Shown in pieces: positions 1 to 8,381 of a stretch of 64,000 nucleotides of DNA. Source of the DNA: Burkholderiales bacterium (GTDB lineage Bacteria > Pseudomonadota > Gammaproteobacteria > Burkholderiales > Burkholderiaceae_C); assembly GCA_016185015.1 (NCBI GenBank), contig JACPOI010000020.1:124001-188000 (forward strand), read 5' to 3'. The position numbers and the translations under genes were made by a program. Each line of letters opens with the position of its first letter. The stretch's first letter is position 1. Under the pieces are notes generated by a model. It saw only the letters and a list, made by a program, of their open reading frames with translations. It ran no database searches and had not been told where the DNA came from.

Positions 1-846
1 CTGCACCGGCGCGATCGCCTGGCCCAGCAGGACCCAGGCCAGCACCAGCGCCGCGACCGGCTCCACGTTCATGATGGGTGAGCTGCCGACCACGCCCAGC
101 TTGGGCAGCAAGGTGAACATGATGGTGAAGGCCGTGCCGTAGAACAGCGTGAGGCCGGCCAGGCCCCACCAGCCGGCCGCCGCCTGCGGCAGGTGCAGGC
201 CGCCTTGCAGCGGCACGGCCACCAGCGCCAGCAGGCCGACCAGGGCCATGGTGATGACCGTGCGCAGGCGGCCGTCGACGCTGGCCGCCTCATGCTGCGT
301 GAGCACCAGGGCGGCGCCGAACACCGCGGCGGCCACCATCGCAAAGGCCACGCCCGCGCCGATGCGGCTCCACTGCCCGGCCGCACCCAGGCCCGAGGCC
401 GCACCCAGCGCGTCGAGCGCCAGGGCCAGCCCGAACAGCAGCACCGGCATGGCCAGCAGCACGGCGCGTTCGGGCCGGTGCCGGTAGAGCAGCCAGGCGA
501 ACAGGGCGGTCCACAGCGGGTAGGTGTTGAAGGTCAGCAGCGCCAGGGCCACCGGCAGGCGCACCACGGCGGCGTACAGGCACAGGCTCTGCACCGCGAC
601 CAGGGCGCTGATGAGCAAGAGGAAGCCGCGCTGGCGCGGCGTGACGACGAGTGACACGCCTTGCTGCCAGACGATGGCGCCGACGACGACGGCTGTGACG
701 AAGCTGCGCACCAGCACGGCGGTGGCCACGTCCAGGCCATGGTTGAAGGCCAGGCGCGCGGCCACATGGTTGGCGCCGAACAGGCAGGCGGTGAAGAGCA
801 GCGTGAAGAAGGCGGCGCGGCTGAGCGCGCGGGGCGATGTGGGCAT
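1..846 (-). CDS. EamA/DMT-family transporter (3' end outside window)
   Basis: An open frame of 282 codons starts at an ATG complementary to 844-846 and runs off the left edge without a stop, so only the C-terminus is missing. The translation begins MPTSPRALSRAAFFTLLFTA and consists of successive hydrophobic helices. An early helix contains FGANHVAARLAFNHGLDVAT and a later one FTLLPKLGVVGSSPIMNVEP, which are typical of EamA-domain drug/metabolite exporters of the inner membrane, usually 10 TM helices and about 300 aa. It lies 15 nt downstream of the panE-like gene and is probably its operon partner. The substrate cannot be inferred. Other ORFs here are GC-driven shadows. Confidence 0.85.
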   Translation of the reverse strand, partial: MPTSPRALSRAAFFTLLFTACLFGANHVAARLAFNHGLDVATAVLVRSFVTAVVVGAIVWQQGVSLVVTPRQRGFLLLISALVAVQSLCLYAAVVRLPVALALLTFNTYPLWTALFAWLLYRHRPERAVLLAMPVLLFGLALALDALGAASGLGAAGQWSRIGAGVAFAMVAAAVFGAALVLTQHEAASVDGRLRTVITMALVGLLALVAVPLQGGLHLPQAAAGWWGLAGLTLFYGTAFTIMFTLLPKLGVVGSSPIMNVEPVAALVLAWVLLGQAIAPVQ

Positions 847-861
847 TCAGTACTGCCTGGC

Positions 862-1854
862 TTACAGCAGGCCGCGCGTGCGGGCCTGCAGGCGGGCCAG
901 CCCAAGCAGCACGTCGGTGTAGGGCGTGGCCACGCCGGTCAGCGTGCCCAGTTCCTGCACCACGGTGACCAGCGCGTCGATCTCCACGGGCCGGCCGGCT
1001 TCCACGTCCTGCAGCATCGAGGTCTTGAAGGCACCCAGCTTCATCGTGACGGCATGCCGATCCTCGGGCTGCTGGAAGATCGGGATGCCGATGCGCGCGC
1101 CGATCTCCTTGGCCTCGAGCATCACCTTCGAGATGAAGTCGCGCACCAGCTTGTCACCCAGGATCTTGTCGGTGGTGGCGCCGGTCAGCGCGCTGACGGG
1201 GTTGACCGTCATATTGCCCCAGAGCTTGTACCAGATGTCCTTCTGGATCTGGGCCGAGAGTTCGGTCTCGAAACCGGCCTGGCTGAGCAGCTGCACGAGT
1301 TGCTGCACGCGTTCGGTCTTCTGGGCCGAGGGTTCACCGACGATGAGGCGGTTGCCGAAATGATGTTGCGCGTAACCCGGCTCCCGGATCGAGCAGCTGG
1401 CGTGCACCACGCCGCCGACGATGTGCGCCGCAGGGATGGCCCTGGCGATCTCGCCCTTGGGGTCGATGGCCTTGAGCTGGGTGCCGGCGAACTTCTCGCC
1501 AAAGCCCTGGAAGAACCACCAAGGCACGCCGTTCATGGCCGTCAGCACCACGGTGGAGGGCCCCAGCAGCGGAGCGATCTGGCGCGCCACCTCGGGCAGG
1601 GACGGCGCCTTGACGGCCAGGATCACCAGGTCCTGCATGCCCAGCTCGGCCGGGTTGGCGCTGGCGCGCACCGGGGCGCTGAGCAGTTCCTTGTCGATCT
1701 GGCAGCGCAGGCCGTCCTGCTGCAGGGCACTGAGCGTGGCGCCGCGCGCGACCACGCTGACCTGGCAGCCGGCACGCGCCAGCCGCACACCCATCCAGGC
1801 GCCGATGGCGCCCGCACCGTAGATGCAAACCTTGCCGTAAGGCGTGTTGCTCAT
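862..1854 (-). CDS. 2-dehydropantoate 2-reductase (ketopantoate reductase) family protein
   Basis: 330 aa starting at MSNTPYGKV, ATG at 1852-1854; the open frame continues upstream but homology begins here. The N-terminal Rossmann nucleotide site IYGAGAIGAWMG (about residues 10-21) is that of PanE/ApbA NADPH-dependent ketopantoate reductases, followed by the family's helical C-terminal half. PanE reduces 2-dehydropantoate to pantoate for CoA synthesis. Its place in a catabolic operon between a class II aldolase (29 nt upstream) and an EamA exporter (15 nt downstream) suggests instead a paralog acting on another 2-oxo or hydroxy acid. The family call is firm; the substrate is unknown. Confidence 0.85.
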   Translation of the reverse strand: MSNTPYGKVCIYGAGAIGAWMGVRLARAGCQVSVVARGATLSALQQDGLRCQIDKELLSAPVRASANPAELGMQDLVILAVKAPSLPEVARQIAPLLGPSTVVLTAMNGVPWWFFQGFGEKFAGTQLKAIDPKGEIARAIPAAHIVGGVVHASCSIREPGYAQHHFGNRLIVGEPSAQKTERVQQLVQLLSQAGFETELSAQIQKDIWYKLWGNMTVNPVSALTGATTDKILGDKLVRDFISKVMLEAKEIGARIGIPIFQQPEDRHAVTMKLGAFKTSMLQDVEAGRPVEIDALVTVVQELGTLTGVATPYTDVLLGLARLQARTRGLL

Positions 1855-1883
1855 GCTCTCTCCCTGTCGGACCGGTGAGCCGG

Positions 1884-2663
1884 TCAGTTCTTGTAGCTGG
1901 TGTCCAGTCGGTCCACCTGCCGTACCAGCGCGTCGAACACATCCTGTCCGGCGCCGTGGTTGGGGTTGAACTGTAGCGCGTCGCGCGTGCATTTGGCGGC
2001 GACGGCTTCGGGCACGGGAATGGCCGGGCCCATGCTCAGGGTGGCCAGCTGGATTTCGCAGGCGCGCTGCAGCGTCCACAGGATGGCAAAGGTCTGCGGC
2101 AGCGTGGCGCCCCAGGCTAGCAGGCCGTGGTTGCGCAGGATCACGGCCGGTTTCGCGCCGATGCTCTTCAGCAGGCGCGGCGCCTCGTCGGCATGGATGG
2201 TGATGCCCTCGAAGTCATGGTAGGCCACCATGTCGTGCAGCTGGGCGGAATAGAAGTTGTTCTGGGCCAGCCCGCTCTGCTGGCAGGCCACGGCCACGCC
2301 GGCCGTGGTGTGGGTGTGCATGACGCAATGCGCTCCGGCAATGTGCTCATGGATGGCCGAGTGCACCGTGAAGCCGGCCGGGTTGACCGGATGGGTGGAG
2401 CCGTCGAGCACGCGGCCCTGCAGGTCGATCTTCACCAGGTTGCTGGCGGTGACCTCGCTGTAGTGCAGGCCGAAGGGGTTGATCAGGAAATGCTTTTCGC
2501 CACCGCTCACGCTGGCCGGCAGGCGCAGCGTGATGTGGTTGTAGATCATCTCGGTCCAGCCCAGCATCGCGAAGATGCGATAACAGGCTGCCAGCTGCAG
2601 GCGCGCCTGCCATTCCTCCGGGTGCATCTGCACGGGAGGTGCCGATTTCAGGATGGCATTCAT
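1884..2663 (-). CDS. class II aldolase/adducin family protein
   Basis: 259 aa starting MNAILKSAPP, ATG at 2661-2663; a TTG four codons upstream gives a longer frame but is less likely. The protein is an AraD/FucA-like class II aldolase: ITLRLP near the N-terminus, a histidine cluster in HEHIAGAHCVMHTHTTAGVA that would bind the divalent metal, and LRNHGLLAWG near the C-terminus. Such enzymes cleave or epimerise phosphorylated or free sugar and hydroxy acids in the cytoplasm. It follows the Bug receptor gene after a repeat element and precedes the panE-like gene. Some members of this family act as dehydratases or decarboxylases, so the reaction is open. Confidence 0.88.
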   Translation of the reverse strand: MNAILKSAPPVQMHPEEWQARLQLAACYRIFAMLGWTEMIYNHITLRLPASVSGGEKHFLINPFGLHYSEVTASNLVKIDLQGRVLDGSTHPVNPAGFTVHSAIHEHIAGAHCVMHTHTTAGVAVACQQSGLAQNNFYSAQLHDMVAYHDFEGITIHADEAPRLLKSIGAKPAVILRNHGLLAWGATLPQTFAILWTLQRACEIQLATLSMGPAIPVPEAVAAKCTRDALQFNPNHGAGQDVFDALVRQVDRLDTSYKN

Positions 2664-2711
2664 GGCCGGGTCCAATCAATGCTTCAAAAAATCCCGACGG
2701 TCGCGCAGCGG

Positions 2712-2797
2712 ATGTTTCAGCGCCGGGCCGTCCCAAGCTGAAACGCGGCTCCCTCGGGGGGCAGGGAGCGACACGCAGTGCGCGACCGTGGGGGCCT
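2712..2797 (-). repeat. two-hairpin intergenic element, copy C
   Basis: GC-rich element beginning 2 nt after the stop of the Bug receptor gene and read on its strand. It shares GGCCCCCACG, ACTGCGTGT and CTGCCCCCCGAGGG with copy A at 37514-37597. A first stem can form around the CCCCCCGAGGGAG tract. The second hairpin has 8-bp arms GTTTCAGC and GCTGAAAC (plus positions 2714-2721 and 2737-2744) enclosing a 15-nt loop that differs from copy A at one base, whereas the arms differ at several positions and stay complementary. Confidence 0.75.
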
Positions 2798-2798
2798 T

Positions 2799-3788
2799 TC
2801 AGGCGTCGGCGGTGAAGCCGATGGTCTTGACGATGGGCGCCCACTTGGCGGTGTCCTGCTTGAGCAGTTCGGCCAGTTCGGCGGGCGAGTTCGACATGGC
2901 TTCCAGGCCGAAGGTGGCCAGGCCGTCAACCACGTCCTTGGAGGCCAGCGCGGCCTTGAGCGCGCTGTTCATGCGTGCCACGAGCGCAGCGTCGGCCTTG
3001 GGGGGCAGGAAAAAGGCAAACCATTCGCTGTGCGTGAGTTCCTTGAAGCCCTGCTCCGCGTAGGTCGGCACGTCCGGGGCGAAGCGGTTGCGCTTGGATC
3101 CGGAGGTGGCCAGGATCCGCACCTTGCCGGTGGCCAGGTGCTGCGTGATGTCGCCGATGGGGCCGCTGACAGCGGCAATCTGGCCGCCCAGCAGGTCCAG
3201 CATGGCCGGTTGTGTGCCGCGGTAGGCGGCGTGCTTGAGGTCGATGCCGCCGCTCTTGCCCAGCAGGGCACCCACGAAGTGCGGCGTGGAGCCGGCCGCG
3301 GGGGAGCCGAAGTTGGCCTGGCTGGGATTGGCCTTGGCCCAGGCGATGAAGTCGGCCACGTTCTTCACGCTGGCCGGCACCAGGGGGCCGACGGCAAAGC
3401 CGAAGTCGAACACGCAGGCCAAAGTGACCGGCGTGACGTCGGCCACCGGGTCATACGGCAGCTTCTTGAAGATGTGGGGGTAGATGGTGAACATCGAGGT
3501 CGGCGACTGCAGCAGCGAGGTGCCGTCGGCCGGCTGGCCCTTGATGTACTGGATGGCGATCTGGCCGCCCGCGCCGGTCTTGTTCTCGACCACCACGGTC
3601 TTGGCATAGGGGCCGGTCAGGCGTGTGCCCACGCGGCGGCAGGTGTTATCCGAGGTGCCGCCGGCAGCAAAGCCGGTGATGATCTTCAGGGTGTCGATCT
3701 GGGCCTGGGCCATGGCCTGCTGGCCTAGGCTGGCCAGCAGCGCGGTGGCGCCGGCGGACTGGATGACGTGGCGACGGGAAATGCTCAT
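2799..3788 (-). CDS. Bug-family (tripartite tricarboxylate transporter) periplasmic substrate-binding protein
   Basis: 329 aa starting MSISRRHVIQ, ATG at 3786-3788, preceded by AAGGAGA seven bases upstream; the upstream in-frame extension is rejected. The signal region has a twin arginine before the hydrophobic stretch and ends in QQAMAQAQ, so export to the periplasm is expected, perhaps by Tat. The mature start LKIITGFAAGGTSDNTCRRV and the GGQIAIQYIKGQPADGTSLL segment are typical of TctC/Bug receptors, which bind carboxylates or aromatic acids. No TctA or TctB membrane genes lie nearby, as is common for the many orphan Bug proteins of Burkholderiales. It lies 30 nt downstream of the IlvD-type dehydratase gene in the hpa unit. 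Confidence 0.92.
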   Translation of the reverse strand: MSISRRHVIQSAGATALLASLGQQAMAQAQIDTLKIITGFAAGGTSDNTCRRVGTRLTGPYAKTVVVENKTGAGGQIAIQYIKGQPADGTSLLQSPTSMFTIYPHIFKKLPYDPVADVTPVTLACVFDFGFAVGPLVPASVKNVADFIAWAKANPSQANFGSPAAGSTPHFVGALLGKSGGIDLKHAAYRGTQPAMLDLLGGQIAAVSGPIGDITQHLATGKVRILATSGSKRNRFAPDVPTYAEQGFKELTHSEWFAFFLPPKADAALVARMNSALKAALASKDVVDGLATFGLEAMSNSPAELAELLKQDTAKWAPIVKTIGFTADA

Positions 3789-3818
3789 GGGTATCTCCTT
3801 GTGATGAGCTGACAAAAT

Positions 3819-5540
3819 TCAGGAAACGTCGCGCAACCAGGTGACGGCCCCGGAATGGGTGACCGCGCCCTGGTGGCTCGGGCGTACTGTGAGTGCATAT
3901 TTTTCCAGCAGGCCGCCCCGGGCGATACCCGTGTTTACCTGCAGTCCGGCCAGACGTAGGCTGATTTCTTCCGGCTTCAGCTCCACCGAGATGCTGCGCG
4001 CCTGCGGCCGCGCGTCGATGGCGATCATGTCGCCGTCACGCAGTGCGGCGATCGGCCCCTTGTCGGCGGCCTCCGGCCCGGCGTAGCCGATGCATAAACC
4101 ACGGGTGGCGCCGGAAAAGCGCCCGTCGGTCAGCAGGGCCACCTTGTCGCCCATGCCCTGGCCATAGAGCAGGGCCGTGATGCCCAGCATCTCGCGCATG
4201 CCGGGGCTGCCCTTGGGGCCTTCGTTGCGGATCACGATCACGTCGCCCGGCTGGTAGCGCAGGGCCTGTACCGCGGCCTGCGCTTCCTCTTCGGACTCGA
4301 ATACACGGGCCGGGCCGCGGTGTACCAGGGCCTTGAGGCCGGCGGTCTTGAGCAGGGCGCCATCGGGACAGAGGTTGCCTTTGAGCACGGCCAGGCCCCC
4401 GTCCCTGGAGATCGCGTCTTCGAAGCGGCGCACCACCTGGCCGTCGGGATCGTTGGCATCCGCAATTTCCTCGGCCAGTGTGCGACCGGTCCAGGTCAGC
4501 GCGTCGCCATGAAGGTGGCCGCTGCGCAGCAGTTCGCGCAGCACCACGGCCGCGCCGCCGATGTAATACATGTCGCGCGCCAGGTACTTGCCGCCGGGGC
4601 GCAGGTCGGCGATCAGCGGCGTGCGGGCAAAGACCTCGGCCACGTCATCGAGGTGGAACTTGATGCCGGCCTCGTGCGCGATGGCCGGGATGTGCAGCGC
4701 CGCGTTGGTCGAGCCGCCGGTGGCCGAGACCACGGCGCAGGCGTTCTCCAGCGCCTGGCGGGTGACGATGTCGCGCGGTAGCGGCGCCTCACCCATGACC
4801 GCCTTCATCAACTGTTTGCCGGCGCGCCGCATCAGCGGTGCGCGTTCGCTGAAGACGGCTGGCACCATGCTCGAACCGATGGGTGCCAGGCCCAGCGCCT
4901 CGGAGACCATGCCCATGGTGTTGGCCGTGAACTGGCCCGCGCAGGCGCCGGCCGTGGGCAGGCAGGCCTGGCTGATGGCATCGAGTTCCTCGAGGGTGGC
5001 GTCGCCGGCCAGCACCTTGCCGATGGTCTCGTAGGTATCGACCACGTTGAGGTCACGCCCGTCCACGCCCGGTGTCTGCCCCGGCAGGGCCGAGCCGCCG
5101 TGCACGAAGACGCTGGGCACATTGCAGCGCACCATGCCCATCATCAGGCCGGGCAGGTTCTTGTCGCAGGCGCCGATGCCGAAGATGCCGTCCCACTGGT
5201 GGCCGCGCACCGAGGCCTCCACGCTGTCGGCGATGAGCTCACGCGAGATCAGCGAGAAGCGCATGCCCGAGTGCGCCATGGTCAGGCCGTCGGAGACGGA
5301 GACCACGGGGCATTCGTGCGGCGTGCCGCCCGCGGCGTAGATGCCGGTCTTGGCGTGCTGGGCCTGATCGCGCAGGTTGAGGTTGCAGGGGCTCATCTCG
5401 CCGCCCGTGTGGAAGACGCCGATGTGCGGACGGTTGATGTCCTCCGCGTCCTGGCCCAGCGCATGCAGGAAGCTGCGCGTGGTGGCGCGGATCGTGCCCT
5501 CGTAGATCGTGGCGGAACGGAATTTCTTCTTGTCGGTCAT
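3819..5540 (-). CDS. IlvD/Edd-family dehydratase (dihydroxy-acid or sugar-acid dehydratase)
   Basis: 573 aa from MTDKKKFRSA (ATG 5538-5540); an ATG five codons upstream (5555) is possible but overlaps the previous gene. The iron-sulfur cysteines lie in GEMSPCNLN (C52), GACDKNLPG (C125) and ACAGQFTANTMG (C200). FSGATRG and GPKGSPGM mark the C-terminal active-site domain. The family dehydrates 2,3-dihydroxy acids to 2-oxo acids: dihydroxy-isovalerate in branched-chain amino acid synthesis, or sugar acids in catabolism. The start is 4 nt after the SDR stop, within a catabolic operon, which favours a sugar-acid or hydroxy-acid role, but a housekeeping IlvD cannot be excluded. No ilv biosynthetic genes are adjacent. 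Confidence 0.9.
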   Translation of the reverse strand: MTDKKKFRSATIYEGTIRATTRSFLHALGQDAEDINRPHIGVFHTGGEMSPCNLNLRDQAQHAKTGIYAAGGTPHECPVVSVSDGLTMAHSGMRFSLISRELIADSVEASVRGHQWDGIFGIGACDKNLPGLMMGMVRCNVPSVFVHGGSALPGQTPGVDGRDLNVVDTYETIGKVLAGDATLEELDAISQACLPTAGACAGQFTANTMGMVSEALGLAPIGSSMVPAVFSERAPLMRRAGKQLMKAVMGEAPLPRDIVTRQALENACAVVSATGGSTNAALHIPAIAHEAGIKFHLDDVAEVFARTPLIADLRPGGKYLARDMYYIGGAAVVLRELLRSGHLHGDALTWTGRTLAEEIADANDPDGQVVRRFEDAISRDGGLAVLKGNLCPDGALLKTAGLKALVHRGPARVFESEEEAQAAVQALRYQPGDVIVIRNEGPKGSPGMREMLGITALLYGQGMGDKVALLTDGRFSGATRGLCIGYAGPEAADKGPIAALRDGDMIAIDARPQARSISVELKPEEISLRLAGLQVNTGIARGGLLEKYALTVRPSHQGAVTHSGAVTWLRDVS

Positions 5541-5544
5541 GGGG

Positions 5545-6321
5545 TCATCCAGCATTCAGGTGCAGGCCATTGTCCATGGGGATCACCGTGCCCGTCATGC
5601 CTGGTGCACGTTCGGTGATGAAGCAGGCCAGCGCTGCCACCTCTTCCGGCTGCGACACGCGCTTGAGCGGTGAGCTCTCGGTCTGCACCTGCAGCACTTC
5701 GGCGTGACGCACGGCGTCCAGCACACGGCTGGGCAGGCCGCCCTCGACAAAACCCGGCGCGATGGCGTTGACGCGGACCTGCGGGCTCAGCGCGCGCGCC
5801 AGCGAGAGCGTGAGGGTGTTGACCGCACCTTTGGAGGCGGCGTAGGCCATGGACGAGCCGCGCCCGATCACGCCGCCGATCGACGAGATGTTGACCACGC
5901 TGCCCTGGCCGGAGGCCTGCAGTGCCGGGGCGCAGGCGCGGGTCATGCGGTACAGGCCCACGGTATTGACATCAAAAGTGCGGTGGAACTCGGCCGGGTC
6001 GAGTGCGTCCAGGTCGGTGTGAGGAATGAAGCGTGTGGTGCCGGCGCAGTTGATCAGCGCGTCGATGCGGCCGAAGCGTTTCAGCGCCGCGGTGGCGAAG
6101 GCCGTGCAGCTTTCGTCGCTGCTGACGTCGAGTTGTTGCAGCAGGGGGCTGATGCCGTGCGCCTCGCATTCGGTAGCGACGTCCAGCAGCGCGACGTGGT
6201 TGCTTTCGTCCAGCCAGCTCAGGGCCAGTTGCCAGCCGTGCGCAGCAAACTCGCGCGCGCAGGCCGCGCCGATGCCGGTGGCAGCGCCGGTGATCAGGCA
6301 GACGCGTTGCGCTGCGGTCAT
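5545..6321 (-). CDS. SDR-family NAD(P)-dependent oxidoreductase
   Basis: 258 aa classical short-chain dehydrogenase. The cofactor site TGAATGIGAACA is at residues 11-22, NCAGTT follows strand 4, the catalytic serine is in VVNISSIGG, and the YxxxK pair is in YAASKGAVNTL. After the active site comes RVNAIAPGFVEGG, as in FabG-like reductases. The gene starts 3 nt after the hpaI stop and ends 4 nt before the IlvD/Edd start, so it is probably co-translated. In sugar-acid pathways an SDR commonly oxidises the sugar or hydroxy acid before the dehydratase acts, which is consistent with this pairing. The substrate is not deducible. Confidence 0.92.
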   Translation of the reverse strand: MTAAQRVCLITGAATGIGAACAREFAAHGWQLALSWLDESNHVALLDVATECEAHGISPLLQQLDVSSDESCTAFATAALKRFGRIDALINCAGTTRFIPHTDLDALDPAEFHRTFDVNTVGLYRMTRACAPALQASGQGSVVNISSIGGVIGRGSSMAYAASKGAVNTLTLSLARALSPQVRVNAIAPGFVEGGLPSRVLDAVRHAEVLQVQTESSPLKRVSQPEEVAALACFITERAPGMTGTVIPMDNGLHLNAG

Positions 6322-6324
6322 TGC

Positions 6325-7137
6325 TCAGTACACCTTGTCGCCGGCGGCGAGAGGTTTCACGTCGCCCTTGTAGAGCGCGGCCAGCGCCGAGGTCTGGCGC
6401 ACCAGGATCTGCGTGTCCAGGCCCACGGCGACGAAGCTGGCGCCGATCTCCAGGTAGTGGCGTGCCAGCGTCTCGTCGCTGATCAGGATGCCCGCGGCCT
6501 TGCCGCACTTCACGATGCGTCGGATCGCGTCGTCGATGGCTTTTTGCACTTCGGGGTGCGTGGCCTGGCCGATGTAACCCAGCGAGGCCGAGAGGTCGGC
6601 CGGGCCGATGAAGACACCGTCCACGCCGGGCGTGTTGGCAATCGCTTCCAGGTTGTCCAGCGCGGTGCGCGACTCGGCCTGCACCAGCAGGCAGACCTGC
6701 TCGTTGGCCTCCTTGCCGTAGTTGGGGTAACGGCCCCAGCGCGCGGCGCGCGTGCCCGCCATGCCGCGCACGCCCTCGGGCGGGTAGCGCATGGCTTTGA
6801 CCAGGGCTGCGGCCTGCTCGGCCGGGTCCACCATGGGCACGAGCAGGGTCTGGAAGCCCAGGTCCAGGAACTGCTTGATGATGGCCGTGCCGGCCTCGCC
6901 GTGCCCCAGCGGCACACGACCGATGGGGTGCGAGCCCGGATAGGCCGCAATCGTCTGCAACTGCGAGAGTAGCGTGGGCAGGGTGGTGGGTGAATGCTCG
7001 GCGTCGAGCAGCAGCCAGTCGAAGCCGGCGCCCGCGCAGATCTCGGTGCTGACGGGGTGGCCCAGGTTGACCCACAGGCCGATCTGGGCCCGTTTTTTGG
7101 CGATGGCTTGCTTGAAGGCATTGACGGGTGTTTTCAT
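6325..7137 (-). CDS. hpaI: 4-hydroxy-2-oxoheptane-1,7-dioate aldolase
   Basis: 270 aa, a HpcH/HpaI class II pyruvate aldolase. QIGLWVNLGHPVSTEICAGA and FDWLLLDAEHSP match the N-terminal barrel of E. coli HpaI, and GVDGVFIGPADLSASLGYIG carries the metal and pyruvate site. It makes the last cut of the homoprotocatechuate pathway, giving pyruvate and succinic semialdehyde, in the cytoplasm. It follows hpaH by 9 nt and precedes the SDR by 3 nt. The name rests on the intact hpa neighbourhood, because close relatives cleave 2-keto-3-deoxy sugar acids. Given the dehydratase/SDR genes just downstream, a second sugar-acid substrate is conceivable. Confidence 0.93.
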   Translation of the reverse strand: MKTPVNAFKQAIAKKRAQIGLWVNLGHPVSTEICAGAGFDWLLLDAEHSPTTLPTLLSQLQTIAAYPGSHPIGRVPLGHGEAGTAIIKQFLDLGFQTLLVPMVDPAEQAAALVKAMRYPPEGVRGMAGTRAARWGRYPNYGKEANEQVCLLVQAESRTALDNLEAIANTPGVDGVFIGPADLSASLGYIGQATHPEVQKAIDDAIRRIVKCGKAAGILISDETLARHYLEIGASFVAVGLDTQILVRQTSALAALYKGDVKPLAAGDKVY

Positions 7138-7146
7138 GCGGACTCC

Positions 7147-7962
7147 TCAGACAAAACGGAAATTCAACTGGCCCAGGGGGCCGTAGTCGGCCTCGAACAG
7201 ATCACCGGCTTTGCCCGGCACCGGGCGCGTGAAGGAGCCGGCCAGCACGATCTGTCCGGCCTCCAGGTGCTCGCCCCAGGGCGCGAGTTTGTTGGCCAGC
7301 CAGGCGATGCCGATGGCCGGGTGGCCCTGCACGCCGGCGGCCAGGCCGGTTTCTTCCACCACGCCGTTCTGGCGCAGGATGGCGCCGACCCAGGGGAGAT
7401 CGATGTTCCTGGGGGCGGCGCGCTGGGCGCCGATCACGATGCCGGCATTGGCCGCGTTGTCGCTGATGGTGTCATAGACCTTGCGCATCACTTTCGTGTG
7501 GCGGTCGAACTGCTCGATGCGCGCGTCGATGATCTCGACGGCCGGGGTCACGTAGTCGGTGGCGGCGATCACCTGTTCCTGCGTGATGTTCGGGCCCTTG
7601 AGCGGCGTTTTCAGTACGAAGGCCAGTTCCACCTCCACCCGCGGCGCAATGAAACGCGCAGCCGGGATGTCCAGCATCTGGCCCGGCGTGCAGCTGAACA
7701 GCATGCTGTCGAGCAGGGTGCCGTAGTCGGGTTCGGCTATCTGGCTGGACTGCTGCATGGCGCGCGAGGTCAGGCCGATCTTGTGGCCGATGACCTGGCG
7801 GCCCTGTGCCAGTTGCAGCGCGACCCAGGCGCGGCTGATACGGTAGCCATCCTCGATGGTCATGCCGGCAAAGTGCTTGGAGAAATGCTCCAGCTGGGTA
7901 CGCGTGTCCTGCGCCTGCTGCAGCTTGGCGGCCAGTTGTTGCGTGAGCTCAGGCGTGAACAT
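7147..7962 (-). CDS. hpaH: 2-oxo-hept-4-ene-1,7-dioate hydratase
   Basis: 271 aa starting [13 protein letters not shown] at 7960-7962; the frame stays open to 8862 but upstream it only translates hpaF and hpaD out of frame. [40 protein letters not shown] and [14 protein letters not shown] align with E. coli HpaH, a fumarylacetoacetase-fold, divalent-metal hydratase. It adds water to 2-oxo-hept-4-ene-1,7-dioate, giving the substrate of HpaI. It lies 2 nt downstream of hpaF and 9 nt upstream of hpaI, so the three are co-transcribed. Length equals that of the family. Confidence 0.95.
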   Translation of the reverse strand: MFTPELTQQLAAKLQQAQDTRTQLEHFSKHFAGMTIEDGYRISRAWVALQLAQGRQVIGHKIGLTSRAMQQSSQIAEPDYGTLLDSMLFSCTPGQMLDIPAARFIAPRVEVELAFVLKTPLKGPNITQEQVIAATDYVTPAVEIIDARIEQFDRHTKVMRKVYDTISDNAANAGIVIGAQRAAPRNIDLPWVGAILRQNGVVEETGLAAGVQGHPAIGIAWLANKLAPWGEHLEAGQIVLAGSFTRPVPGKAGDLFEADYGPLGQLNFRFV

Positions 7963-7964
7963 GG

Positions 7965-8363
7965 CTATTTGAAAAGCGGGTGGATGTTGCTGTGCTTGGC
8001 GTTGTAGACCTCGCCGCCTTCGTCGATCTGCAAGGTGAGGCCCAGCAATCGCTTGTCGTACAGGGCTGCGAAGTGTGCCTTGATCCGGGCGAGCAGGGCC
8101 TGTCCCGCCTGTTCCTTTACGGTGTCGGATCGCCCAAACCCCATGCGCAGGTTCAGGTAGACGAAGGCGTAGTCCTGCTTGCCGTCGGCCACCGCGTAGT
8201 GCGGTGCCGGGTAGGCGAAGACGCGGGTGCCGCCCGTGGGGAAGACCTGATCGCCGGACTCGTCTTGTTGTTCGATCATCACGTCGGCCAGGTCGCGGCA
8301 CAAGGCCGTCATGTCGGCTTCTTTTTCCAGGTTGCCGGTGTAGAGGATGACGAGGTGGGGCAT
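7965..8363 (-). CDS. hpaF: 5-carboxymethyl-2-hydroxymuconate delta-isomerase
   Basis: 132 aa starting [10 protein letters not shown]. The proline at position 2 becomes the N-terminal catalytic base after Met removal, as in the tautomerase superfamily. [20 protein letters not shown] and [20 protein letters not shown] match the E. coli HpaF (CHMI) segments around DGQHDYAFVHMTLK and KTHFAALMESRLL, and the HPLFK ending mirrors HALFK. The enzyme isomerises 5-carboxymethyl-2-hydroxymuconate before decarboxylation by HpaG. It lies 18 nt after hpaD and 2 nt before hpaH. Confidence 0.94.
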   Translation of the reverse strand: MPHLVILYTGNLEKEADMTALCRDLADVMIEQQDESGDQVFPTGGTRVFAYPAPHYAVADGKQDYAFVYLNLRMGFGRSDTVKEQAGQALLARIKAHFAALYDKRLLGLTLQIDEGGEVYNAKHSNIHPLFK

Positions 8364-8381
8364 GGTGGAAATCCTGCGTGT

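Noticed and set aside
3819-5555. Longer start for the IlvD/Edd dehydratase at 5555
   Set aside because: It would overlap the SDR stop and add MLDDP, whereas MTDKKKF at 5540 has a GGATGA just upstream; not decisive, but less likely.
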